Assembly: GCA_040880545.1 (NCBI GenBank)
Contig: JBBDIE010000010.1
Location: 1-51,972 of the forward strand
Source of the DNA: M55B112 sp040880545
GTDB lineage: Bacteria; Bacteroidota; Bacteroidia; Bacteroidales; GCA-2748055
Length of the DNA stretch: 51,972 bases
Direction: 5' to 3'
Shown: piece after piece, positions 44,395 through 51,972 of the stretch
Layout of the letters: every line of letters starts with the position of its first letter
Numbering within the stretch: the first letter of the stretch is position 1
The notes under the pieces: generated by a model
What the model was told of the DNA's origin: nothing
What the model saw: only the letters and a program-made list of their open reading frames with translations
Databases searched by the model: none
Program-made: the position numbers and the translations under genes

Positions 44395-45267
44395 TTATTG
44401 AAATTTAATTTTAAAATGTTGTCTGGCAATTCCCCCTCTTTTGATAAGCAAACCAAAGTGAAAAAGATCCAGTGATATGTCCGCCATCTCCATGGAAATA
44501 CAATCGTCCCAGGCCTTTTCCATTTCTTTAGACCAATAAATGTCATCAAGGATTAACATGACCTCCTTTATATTCTCCTTTTTTAAACATGCAGTGACCT
44601 TATCCATGGTTGGAAGGTACCTGTGATCTCCATCAATAAAAACAAGGGCCCTCTCTTCCACCTTCTTCAACATGCTGCTAAAGTGAATAGTAAAATCACC
44701 TTCCAAAAATTCAATTTTGGGAGCCAGTTCCGGGATCATGTTCCCGACGGCAAAGAGGTGCTTCGTTTTACATCCTTCCACGGTAATTACCGGTGCACCT
44801 CCCGATCCGGCAGCCAGATAAGCGGTACTTATACCCAGCCCCGTGCCGAATTCCAGTATTACGGATGGTGCATACCATTTGCAAATCCTGAAGAGCAGTG
44901 CTCCCTGTTTCGATGTGACCGAAGATCCTCTGGCGATGGAGGATACCGTTCTTTTGCCAGCTTGTGTGACACGACTGCCAGCCCCTATTTCATTCAACTC
45001 CAGGATCTGTCTGTCTTTTTTCAGCCTGCTGTGCAGTTGCTGTACATAATCCGGTACTGCCTGCTTTTGCTGGTTGAAAATCACATTTCTGACCAAATCG
45101 TAGAGATAGGGACTGTGGATTCCAAAACCGTTACGGTACCCAGCCTTGAAACGGTGCTGCAGATATTTTAATGAAAGTGTTGCAGTACTAAAGCCTTTAT
45201 TGCCCAAAATCTTAACTTTACATAGTTGGAACGAAAATTCATGGGACAAAAGTATCATAGTTTTCAT
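44395..45267 (-). CDS. Class I SAM-dependent methyltransferase (O-methyltransferase-like)
   Basis: Up to 290 residues. The core has VILEFGTGLGISTAYLAAG (SAM glycine-rich loop), VITVEGCKTKH (acidic end of strand 2) and ALVFIDGDHRYLPTMDK, as in O-methyltransferase family 3-like proteins. The conserved upstream patch HRFKAGYRNGFGIHSPYLYD is typical of a Bacteroidota subgroup. The start is uncertain: the ATG at 45267 gives extra residues, and no other ATG precedes the conserved part; a TTG about 60 nt downstream is an alternative. The substrate is unknown. It is divergent from recG, whose chosen start is 64 bp away. Confidence 0.78.
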   Translation of the reverse strand: MKTMILLSHEFSFQLCKVKILGNKGFSTATLSLKYLQHRFKAGYRNGFGIHSPYLYDLVRNVIFNQQKQAVPDYVQQLHSRLKKDRQILELNEIGAGSRVTQAGKRTVSSIARGSSVTSKQGALLFRICKWYAPSVILEFGTGLGISTAYLAAGSGGAPVITVEGCKTKHLFAVGNMIPELAPKIEFLEGDFTIHFSSMLKKVEERALVFIDGDHRYLPTMDKVTACLKKENIKEVMLILDDIYWSKEMEKAWDDCISMEMADISLDLFHFGLLIKRGGIARQHFKIKFQ

Positions 45268-45331
45268 TAGAAAGGGTCAACTATTATTTGCTTTTGCCGA
45301 AATCCGGCACAAAAATGTTAAAGAAACGGAG

Positions 45332-47434
45332 ATGCAGAATTTCCTGAAACAGGACATACAATTCCTGGCAGGCGTAGGGCCGGTCAAGGGCGATATACTC
45401 AGGAAAGAGATCAATATTTATACATTTGAGGACCTGCTTTACTATTTCCCATTCAGGTACGTTGACAAGAGTAAATATTATACGGTGAGTGAAATCTCTC
45501 CCGAACTTCCCTATATTCAAATCAGGGGGAAAATCAGAAAGTATAGTTCCATTGGTGCTGGCAGAAAAAAAAGACTGGTGGCAGTTTTTGGTGATGAAAC
45601 CGGCGTGGTTGAACTGATCTGGTTCAAGGGAGCCAAATGGATCCCGGAAAACTTCCCGCCCGGAAAAGAACTGGTAGTATTCGGTAAACCCACGGTTTAT
45701 AATAAAAAACTAAACCTGGTCCACCCGGAAATGGAAGATCCGGCGAAAATAAAAAAAGTACAATCAAGTCTGCAGGCTGTTTACGGCACCACGGAGAAGA
45801 TGAAGGATAATTATCTGACATCCAAAGCGATCAGTAACCTGCAATCAACCCTCATCCAGTCGTTTCCTGCTGCTATCAGCGAAACGCTTCCCTCCTGGTT
45901 GCTGAAGCACCTGAATCTGGTTACCCTCGACAGTGCCCTGAAACAGATTCATTTTCCCGACTCGGTGGCTGCCTTTAAAAATGCGGAGATTCGATTAAAA
46001 TTTGAGGAGCTCTTCTATATCCAGCTGAATATACTGCAGAAAAGAACCATCCGTAAAACAGAATTCAGGGGAAATAAGTTTACCCATGTGGGTGAACACC
46101 TCAACTCATTTTACAAGGAGAACCTGCCCTTTGAACTTACCGGTGCACAAAAAAAAGTACTTCGGGAGATCAGGGCGGACCTTGGATCGGGAAAACAGAT
46201 GAACAGGCTCCTGCAAGGAGATGTGGGTAGCGGAAAAACATTGGTTGCACTGATGTCTATGCTGATCGCGCTCGATAACAACTACCAGGCATGCCTAATG
46301 GCACCTACCGAAATTCTTGCCAACCAACATTTTATGGGCATTTCCAGGTTCCTGGAGGGACTGAACGTACAAACTGAACTGCTTACCGGTTCCACAAAAA
46401 AGAAGGATCGTGAAAAAATACACGCGGCCCTGAAGGGAGGTTCCCTGCAGATCCTGGTGGGAACGCATGCTTTGCTTGAGGATGTTGTACAATTTCAAAA
46501 CCTTGGACTGGTGATCATTGATGAACAACAGCGGTTTGGAGTGGCACAAAGGGCCAGACTGTGGGAGAAAAGCAAGATCATGCCCCATGTGCTCGTGATG
46601 ACCGCCACACCTATACCCCGCACCCTCTCCATGACGTTGTACGGGGACCTGGACATTTCGGTAATTGACGAACTTCCTCCTGGCCGCAAACCGATCATTA
46701 CCAAACAATTTTACGACAGCCAGCGGCTGCGGGTTTTTGGTTTCATGAAACAGGAGATCAGTAAGGGACGGCAAATTTACATCGTCTACCCATTGATTCG
46801 GGAATCTGAGAAAATGGATTACAAGGATCTGGAAGACGGTCTTGAAAGTATTGCCCGTGCCTTCCCTCCTCCTCAATATGCAATAAGCGTGGTACATGGG
46901 AAAATGAAACCCGAAGAGAAAGCTATATCCATGGGGCATTTCATCGCGGGCAGGACCCACATCATGGTGGCCACCACGGTAATTGAAGTAGGTGTGGATG
47001 TACCCAATGCCACCACCATGATCATAGAAAGTGCCGAACGTTTTGGCCTTGCTCAACTGCACCAACTTCGTGGCCGTGTGGGGAGAGGAGCTGATCAATC
47101 CTACTGCATACTCATGGCTGGATATAAGCTATCGGAGGATGGCCGCAAAAGGCTGGAAACCATGGTGTCTACCAACGACGGTTTTGAGATAGCAGAGGTT
47201 GACCTGAAGCTTCGCGGTCCAGGAAACATGGAAGGGACGCAACAGAGCGGTATCCCGTTCAATCTGAAAATTGCCCACCTGGGGAAAGACCAGCAGATTC
47301 TAAGATTGGCAAGGGATGTGGCGGAAAAGATCCTGGAGGAGGATCCACGGCTGCAACAGGAAAAAAATTACATTTTTGCCAACAATATCAGGAAAGGGTC
47401 AGTCAATAAACTGAATTGGGGAGATATTAGTTAG
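45332..47434 (+). CDS. recG: ATP-dependent DNA helicase RecG
   Basis: Remodels stalled forks and recombination branches. 700 residues from the ATG at 45332, chosen because MQNFLKQDIQFLAGVGPVKG matches the usual wedge-domain start. The N-terminal wedge/OB domain (about 55-150) is followed by motor domain 1 with LLQGDVGSGKT (Walker A) and motor domain 2 ending with the LAQLHQLRGRVGRG motif VI and the TRG-type hairpin after it. Motif II reads DEQQRFGV, whereas RecG proteins I know have DEQH; the His-to-Gln change is unusual but conservative. Otherwise it is complete. Confidence 0.93.
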   Translation: MQNFLKQDIQFLAGVGPVKGDILRKEINIYTFEDLLYYFPFRYVDKSKYYTVSEISPELPYIQIRGKIRKYSSIGAGRKKRLVAVFGDETGVVELIWFKGAKWIPENFPPGKELVVFGKPTVYNKKLNLVHPEMEDPAKIKKVQSSLQAVYGTTEKMKDNYLTSKAISNLQSTLIQSFPAAISETLPSWLLKHLNLVTLDSALKQIHFPDSVAAFKNAEIRLKFEELFYIQLNILQKRTIRKTEFRGNKFTHVGEHLNSFYKENLPFELTGAQKKVLREIRADLGSGKQMNRLLQGDVGSGKTLVALMSMLIALDNNYQACLMAPTEILANQHFMGISRFLEGLNVQTELLTGSTKKKDREKIHAALKGGSLQILVGTHALLEDVVQFQNLGLVIIDEQQRFGVAQRARLWEKSKIMPHVLVMTATPIPRTLSMTLYGDLDISVIDELPPGRKPIITKQFYDSQRLRVFGFMKQEISKGRQIYIVYPLIRESEKMDYKDLEDGLESIARAFPPPQYAISVVHGKMKPEEKAISMGHFIAGRTHIMVATTVIEVGVDVPNATTMIIESAERFGLAQLHQLRGRVGRGADQSYCILMAGYKLSEDGRKRLETMVSTNDGFEIAEVDLKLRGPGNMEGTQQSGIPFNLKIAHLGKDQQILRLARDVAEKILEEDPRLQQEKNYIFANNIRKGSVNKLNWGDIS

Positions 47435-47475
47435 TTAAACTTAGTTAAATCCCGGGGTTTTCATTTATTCATTCG

Positions 47476-47507
47476 TTGGCTTCAAAGAATAAAACTACCT
47501 TTGAAGC
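47476..47507 (+). promoter_or_regulatory. Dyad after recG: terminator and/or promoter of the DUF4168 genes
   Basis: Perfect 9-bp inverted repeat GCTTCAAAG (47479-47487) and CTTTGAAGC (47499-47507), loop 11 nt, then GTTTTTTA: a good intrinsic terminator for recG. The same bases contain TACCTTTG (47496-47503), a consensus -7 element, with TTG (47476-47478) 17 nt upstream, in the right place for the downstream lipoprotein gene. One or both readings may hold. Confidence 0.6.
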
Positions 47508-47550
47508 GTTTTTTACATAAAGGAATATTATAATTTTTAAAGTTTTTTTA

Positions 47551-48099
47551 ATGAATTTAAAGCAAATAGGAATCATCGTAATGGTCCTGTCCGTGATGTG
47601 GGGTTGTAATCAGAACAGTACCAAAAAGCAGGAGAACAACGCTAATGAAGAATCAACGCCGCAGGAGCAGGGGATGTTCCAGGGGCAGGGACAACCCAGT
47701 CCTGAAGAGCTGCAGAAAATGGCTGAAGATGTATCTGATGATGAACTGCAGCAGTTTGTTTCAGTGGTGGGCCAGGTTCAAATGATTAACCAGGAGACCC
47801 AACAGCAAATGATCGGTGCGGTACAGGATGGCGGACTGGATGTGGAGCGTTTTAACGAGATCATGCAATCACAGCAAGACCCAAGCCAGGAAAGTGACGC
47901 TAGCAATGAGGAATTGCAAAACTACGAAAACGCAATTCAGGAGCTGGAAAATATTCAACTGGAAGCAACACAGCAAATGCAGGATAAAATTGTTGAGGAG
48001 GGATTAACCGTAAACAGGTACCAGGAACTGGGAGCCATCATTCAGGTCAGCCCCGAACTCCAGGAAAAGTTCCAGTCATTTCTTGAAGGAGCTCAATAG
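47551..48099 (+). CDS. DUF4168 lipoprotein
   Basis: 182 residues with an N-terminal lipoprotein signal (MVLSVMWGC, lipidated Cys19), then a Gln/Glu/Asn-rich linker (about 20-60) and two tandem helical modules (about 63-108 and 118-165). Each module follows the pattern Glu-Leu-x-x-Phe/Tyr ... Ile ... Met ... Gly-Gly/Gly-Leu-x-Val-x-Arg-Phe/Tyr, for example GGLDVERFNEI and EGLTVNRYQEL. This matches the DUF4168 family, found in envelope proteins of Bacteroidota and Proteobacteria, function unknown. It is probably exposed at the outer membrane or in the periplasm. It is paired with a second DUF4168 gene 18 bp downstream. Confidence 0.83.
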   Translation: MNLKQIGIIVMVLSVMWGCNQNSTKKQENNANEESTPQEQGMFQGQGQPSPEELQKMAEDVSDDELQQFVSVVGQVQMINQETQQQMIGAVQDGGLDVERFNEIMQSQQDPSQESDASNEELQNYENAIQELENIQLEATQQMQDKIVEEGLTVNRYQELGAIIQVSPELQEKFQSFLEGAQ

Positions 48100-48117
48100 A
48101 ATCAAAGATAGATACGG

Positions 48118-48582
48118 ATGACTTTTCAAAGAATAATTATATCATCCCTGGTATTGCTATTGTTTAGTTTTGAGTCAGTTACAGCATCACTTCCCAACCT
48201 GCAGGATCAGGAAGTTTCAAATAAGGAACTGGAACAATTTGCTGCCCTGTATAAGCAGTTGAGAAACATTGATAAACAGACTCAGCTAAAGATGGGTCAG
48301 GCAGTAAAAAAAGGAGGATTACAGGTTCAGCGGTTCAATGATATCCGGAAGGCGGAACTAAATCCTGATATTAAAGGAAATGCCTCGCCCATGGAAATGA
48401 GAAAATATGTGAAGATTGAAAAAGAGCTGGAAAGAATCAAAGCAGAGAAAAAGAAGCTTGTTCAGCAGAAGATCAAAACATACGGCATGACCGAAAAACG
48501 TTACCAGGATATCATTACCCAAATTCAAAGCGACCTTGAACTGCAAACCAAGCTCAGGGTCCTGATGGAGGAAGAAGATTAA
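48118..48582 (+). CDS. Second DUF4168 secreted protein
   Basis: 154 residues with a plain signal peptide (about 1-24, SSLVLLLFSFESVTA) and no lipobox, so probably periplasmic and soluble. It again has two modules (about 33-78 and 90-140), with GGLQVQRFNDI and YGMTEKRYQDI at the equivalent positions. It is more basic than its neighbour (many Lys), which has an acidic, Gln-rich sequence, so the two could interact (inference). It lies 18 bp after the first DUF4168 gene and ends in a strong bidirectional terminator. Confidence 0.83.
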   Translation: MTFQRIIISSLVLLLFSFESVTASLPNLQDQEVSNKELEQFAALYKQLRNIDKQTQLKMGQAVKKGGLQVQRFNDIRKAELNPDIKGNASPMEMRKYVKIEKELERIKAEKKKLVQQKIKTYGMTEKRYQDIITQIQSDLELQTKLRVLMEEED

Positions 48583-48623
48583 AAAGCAGAAGGCATGGAC
48601 CCTTTCCCTGCCTTCTTCTTTTT
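48581..48623. terminator. Bidirectional terminator between the DUF4168 and HMA genes
   Basis: Near-perfect inverted repeat AAAAAGCAGAAGGCA (48581-48595) and TGCCTTCTTCTTTTT (48609-48623), 14 of 15 pairs, loop 13 nt. Terminal A and T runs give U-tracts for both converging genes. It overlaps the stop of the DUF4168 gene. Confidence 0.87.
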
Positions 48624-48629
48624 GTACGT

Positions 48630-48845
48630 TTAGTTTGTCGTTTCCTCGGCATTATACCCTGCCTTCAATACAGTCTCTTTAACCTGTGCTGCAGTTAAGT
48701 TTTCAGTTTGCACAGTGAGTATCCTGTCGTCATGGTCCAGGTCAACCCCCCACTTTTCAATGGCCGTTTCCTGGTCCAGGAATGGTGAAACTTTAGAAAG
48801 ACAACCTGTACAATTGATGTTCGTTTTAAATTTTAACTCTTTCAT
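48630..48845 (-). CDS. Small heavy-metal-associated (HMA) protein, CopZ-like
   Basis: 71 residues forming one HMA domain. The metal site is NCTGC (C12, C15), a CxxC at the end of the first strand as in Atx1/CopZ copper chaperones, but in the variant MNC/INC-TGC setting used by Bacteroidota proteins. It is last in the copper set, 69 bp after copA on the same strand, so it probably delivers Cu(I) to CopA in the cytosol. An equally possible role is buffering. Confidence 0.86.
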   Translation of the reverse strand: MKELKFKTNINCTGCLSKVSPFLDQETAIEKWGVDLDHDDRILTVQTENLTAAQVKETVLKAGYNAEETTN

Positions 48846-48914
48846 GGTATTTAAATTTATAAATTAATGAAATTATTTTCTCTTTCAGGAAATTGTTGGG
48901 AAACTGTCATTCTT

Positions 48915-51167
48915 TTATAATTTACCGGTTTTCAATCGCAAGCTATTAGCCACAACCGACACAGAACTAAAGGCCATGGCTCCCCCCGCGATCATCGGGT
49001 CAAGCAAAAATCCGGTGAAAGGATAGAGCAGTCCGGCTGCAATGGGTATACCAATAATATTGTATATAAATGCCCAGAAAAGATTTTGCCTGATACCCCT
49101 TACCGTTTTTGTTGATAGCTTCAATGCTTTCGGAATAGATTCCAGGTCGGAAGTGATCAGTGTCATTTTGGCCACATCCATGGCAATGTCGGAGCCATGT
49201 CCCATGGCAATACTTACATCGGCTTGTGCCAGTGCATGGGAATCGTTGATACCATCACCCACCATTGCAACGACCTTTCCCCTGGCTTGCAATTCTTTGA
49301 CAAAATCAGCTTTTTCAGATGGCATTACCTCACCCTTGAAATCTGTTACCCCCACCTGGCCTGCAACAGCCATGGCAGTCTGGTGGTTATCACCTGTGAG
49401 CATATATACTTCCACACCCATTTTCTTCAGTTTCTCAATGGCAGTTACCGAAGATGGTTTTACTTCGTCTGCAATGGCTATGGCAGCAAGCACTTCCTGT
49501 TCACGAACGAAATAGACCACTGTTTTTGCATGAGCCCTTAGAGTGCCTACTATAGTTCCCAGGTCATCGTTCAATGATATTCCCTTCTCTTCCAGAAGTT
49601 TTCCGTTTCCCACGAAATAGTAACAGCCATGTTCATCCCTGGCCTCAACCCCTTGTCCTGTTATGCTATTAAAATAGGTCAGGGAGGCCGAAACATTCCC
49701 GTTCTCCTTCAGATTTTTTACAATTGCCTCAGCCAGGGGGTGTTCCGATTGGCTTTCCATAGCAAGAAATACTGATCGTTCATGTTTTTGCTCACCTTCC
49801 TTTGCCCAGTGAATATCGGTGACGACAGGCTTGCCTTTGGTAATGGTCCCGGTTTTATCCAATACAATGGCATTGACCCTATGGCCCAGTTCGAGGCTCT
49901 CAGCATCCTTTATCAGGATATTATTTTCAGCGCCAATACCCACACCCACCATAATTGCAGTTGGTGTGGCCAGTCCAAGTGCACACGGACAGGCGATGAC
50001 CAGTACAGCGATCGAAGTGAGCAGTGCATGTGTAAATGCGTCATCTCCTCCCAGCAACATCCAGGTGATGAAAGTGATCAACGATATCCCCATCACAACC
50101 GGGACAAATATCCCTGCGATCTTATCGGCCAGTTTCTGAACCGGGGCCTTGCTTCCTTGTGCTTCCTGCACCATCTTTATAATCTGGGCCAGCAGGGTTT
50201 CGCTTCCTACTTTTACTGCCTCAAACCGGAAACTACCCTTCTGATTTACAGTACCTGCAAATACCTTGTCCCCTTTTCCCTTTTCAACGGGAACCGGTTC
50301 GCCGGTGATCATACTCTCATCAACAAAAGAGTTTCCTGTAGTGACGGTACCATCCACAGGAATTTTCTCCCCGGGCCTCACCACGATCAGGTACCCTTCC
50401 CGGGCCGTTGAAATGGGTACCTCGGTCTCTTCACCATCAATAATCGCAATAAGTGTCCTGGGCTGAAGTCCCATCAACTTTCTGATTGCCGAGGAGGTAT
50501 TGGATTTAGCCCTCTCTTCCAGTAATTTACCCAAAGTTATAAAAGTGATGATAACGGTGGCCGCTTCATAATAAACATGCGGATGGATCCCTCTGCTCAT
50601 CCAGAATTCCGGAAACAAAGTGGTGAAAACGCTATAGACAAATGCAATACCGGTGCTTATTGCCACCAGGGTATCCATATTGGCCTTACCATGTTTTGCC
50701 TGTTTCCATGCATTAATGAAGAAATATCGTCCGAACCAGAACAGAACCGGTATCGCCAGTGCCATGGATATCCACCGCCCCGGTTCCCAATTCATAAAAA
50801 ACATACCCATAATAAATACGGGCAATGTGAATAGGGCTGCCCAGATTGTCCGGAACCTTACCTCCCGGAAATGCTGGTTCTGCCTGTCCTGTTCCGACTC
50901 CATTGTGTCATCTTTATCCACAATAAGATCGTAACCAACTGCCCGCAGTGCATTCTGAAGGTCAGACGGCGTCAGGGTTTCATCATATTCCACCAGCACT
51001 GAATTTGAGGCGAAATTAACGCTTGCACTGGCAACCCCTTCTGTATGTGATAATATGGATTCAACACTTGCGGAACAAGACGCGCAGGTCATGCCCGAAA
51101 CAGGAAATGTTCGTTTTATAAAATTCCCCGTTGTATTTGATGTATCTGGAATTATTGTAGTATTCAT
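48915..51167 (-). CDS. copA: Copper-exporting P1B-type ATPase
   Basis: 750 residues. The N-terminal HMA domain is at about 18-85 with GMTCASC (25-31). Eight predicted membrane helices follow, with the actuator TGE (288-290), CPCALG transport site (C393, C395), phosphorylation DKTGT (437-441, D437), HP (476-477) and the hinge GDGINDSHAL. Helices 7 and 8 carry YN (AFIYNIIG) and MAFSS, the residue set of Cu(I) pumps. It exports Cu(I) from the cytosol at the inner membrane. It stands between the HMA-AraC regulator (90 bp upstream) and a CopZ-like gene. Confidence 0.94.
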   Translation of the reverse strand: MNTTIIPDTSNTTGNFIKRTFPVSGMTCASCSASVESILSHTEGVASASVNFASNSVLVEYDETLTPSDLQNALRAVGYDLIVDKDDTMESEQDRQNQHFREVRFRTIWAALFTLPVFIMGMFFMNWEPGRWISMALAIPVLFWFGRYFFINAWKQAKHGKANMDTLVAISTGIAFVYSVFTTLFPEFWMSRGIHPHVYYEAATVIITFITLGKLLEERAKSNTSSAIRKLMGLQPRTLIAIIDGEETEVPISTAREGYLIVVRPGEKIPVDGTVTTGNSFVDESMITGEPVPVEKGKGDKVFAGTVNQKGSFRFEAVKVGSETLLAQIIKMVQEAQGSKAPVQKLADKIAGIFVPVVMGISLITFITWMLLGGDDAFTHALLTSIAVLVIACPCALGLATPTAIMVGVGIGAENNILIKDAESLELGHRVNAIVLDKTGTITKGKPVVTDIHWAKEGEQKHERSVFLAMESQSEHPLAEAIVKNLKENGNVSASLTYFNSITGQGVEARDEHGCYYFVGNGKLLEEKGISLNDDLGTIVGTLRAHAKTVVYFVREQEVLAAIAIADEVKPSSVTAIEKLKKMGVEVYMLTGDNHQTAMAVAGQVGVTDFKGEVMPSEKADFVKELQARGKVVAMVGDGINDSHALAQADVSIAMGHGSDIAMDVAKMTLITSDLESIPKALKLSTKTVRGIRQNLFWAFIYNIIGIPIAAGLLYPFTGFLLDPMIAGGAMAFSSVSVVANSLRLKTGKL

Positions 51168-51257
51168 ACTTGTTTGATTAATTTGAATACCACAAAAATC
51201 CCCATAAATTGCGAGACAATTGTTATACCATTCTGGGATTGATTTATAACATTTTGA

Positions 51258-51827
51258 TCACAGGGAATCCAGGTGCCGGAGTCCCGGCTTATGGCTCTGC
51301 TTAAACTGGGTGGGGGTCATTCCCGTCTCTTTCTTAAATTGCGTGGATAGATAAGCCACACTGCTGTAGTTCATCTGAAAAGCCACTTCCGAAAGACTTA
51401 GTTCGTCATAAAAAAGAAGTTCTTTGACCTTTTCTATTTTCTGCAGCGTAACATATCTTTCTATGGTTACACCCTCCACGGAAGAGAAAAGACGGCTCAG
51501 GGATGAGTACTCATAATTCAGTTTCCCTGAAAGATAGGTTGAGAAATTCACCGCAAGTGGCTCTGTGGAATAATGCACCTGTTCAATGATCAGGGTCTTG
51601 ATCTTCGAAATCAGGGTAGACTTGCCCGGTTCCAGTAACTCAAATCCAAGTGTCTCCAATTTCGTGCCGAACTGCTCCCTCGTATCGGGCGACATTGGTC
51701 CTGACAGGGTAACCTGGCCGAGTTCCACATTCTGAAATGATATTCCGTATTCCTTCAGCGCCCCTTCCACCGCCATGATACAGCGCGGGCAAACCATGTT
51801 TTTTATGTGAAGGATCTGTTTATCCAT
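51258..51827 (-). CDS. HMA-AraC fusion transcriptional regulator, probable copper sensor
   Basis: 189 residues from the ATG at 51827, where the HMA domain starts (MDKQILHIKNMVCPRC, metal-site C13 and C16; an earlier ATG at 51851 is possible). Residues about 1-70 form a heavy-metal-associated domain and about 85-180 an AraC-type double helix-turn-helix (ELSLSEVAFQMNYSSVAYLS then KKETGMTPTQFK). It lies immediately upstream of copA and the CopZ-like gene on the same strand, which strongly suggests that it senses Cu(I) directly and controls this set. The fusion recurs in Bacteroidota. Target sites were not identified. Confidence 0.87.
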   Translation of the reverse strand: MDKQILHIKNMVCPRCIMAVEGALKEYGISFQNVELGQVTLSGPMSPDTREQFGTKLETLGFELLEPGKSTLISKIKTLIIEQVHYSTEPLAVNFSTYLSGKLNYEYSSLSRLFSSVEGVTIERYVTLQKIEKVKELLFYDELSLSEVAFQMNYSSVAYLSTQFKKETGMTPTQFKQSHKPGLRHLDSL

Positions 51828-51972
51828 AAAAATGTGTTGTTCCGGGAACAAGTTACTGTTTCAGGACAAAAATAGGAGTTTTTAAATTAATAGGTGGATT
51901 TTATATGAGAGGTTCTGTCGCTTTGATTCGATTTTCAGAGTAGATATGTATTCTTCGATTATGACCTTTTTT

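Overview
The window looks like a chromosomal segment of a Bacteroidota bacterium (Bacteroidales/Marinilabiliales-like; the order is a guess). The evidence is the short primary sigma factor without region 1.1, promoters with the TAnnTTTG -7 element, a Rho protein with a long Arg/Asp/Gln-rich insertion, DUF2807, DUF5063, DUF2795 and DUF4168 proteins, an OstA-like/SurA-like outer-membrane cluster, and an ilvD-B-N-C gene order. Pyruvate:ferredoxin oxidoreductase beside a Rieske/cytochrome b complex and multiheme cytochromes suggests an anaerobe or facultative anaerobe that respires. Most of the window is housekeeping DNA. I see no tRNA or rRNA gene, no CRISPR array and no intact mobile element.

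Layout. 1-421: start of a DUF4199-like gene cut by the window edge, then the SRP RNA gene with its own promoter. 422-5900: branched-chain amino-acid operon ilvD-ilvB-ilvN-ilvC on the minus strand, preceded by what reads as a complete ribosome-mediated attenuator (a 22-residue leader peptide rich in Ile, Leu and Val, competing hairpins and a terminator). 5989-12418: Rieske protein, b6f-like cytochrome b and a membrane-anchored cytochrome with eight heme motifs (minus), diverging from an eight-heme HEAT/TPR cytochrome (plus). 12467-22369: rhomboid protease, acetyltransferase, YciO-type protein, CoA-binding protein, TrkH/TrkA potassium uptake, ComEC, a dihydroorotate-dehydrogenase-like protein, peptide deformylase and RuvX/YqgF. 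22521-29886: nifJ, rho and the primary sigma factor gene. 29899-35243: a DUF2807 lipoprotein, an overlapping DUF5063/exonuclease/rRNA-methyltransferase set, and RecQ. 35369-42606: guaB, then a PPIase/lipoprotein/SurA-like/OstA-like set for envelope biogenesis. 42633-48582: DUF2795 protein, cobalamin adenosyltransferase, ABC ATPase, methyltransferase, RecG and two DUF4168 proteins. 48630-51827: a copper module made of an HMA-AraC regulator, CopA and a small HMA protein.

Two runs of exactly 100 N (24875-24974 and 27955-28054) split nifJ and rho. Each run is flanked by a perfect 55-bp direct repeat. Collapsing repeat plus gap restores one uninterrupted frame in each gene (1177 and 595 codons). 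Both breaks are therefore assembly joins rather than biological interruptions, although the rho join lies in an 18-bp tandem repeat whose copy number stays uncertain.

The strongest hidden signal is the ilv attenuator. Other points worth a look are the eight-heme subunit in place of a simple cytochrome c in the bc-type complex, the fused one-component copper regulator, and four copies of one helical module across the paired DUF4168 proteins.
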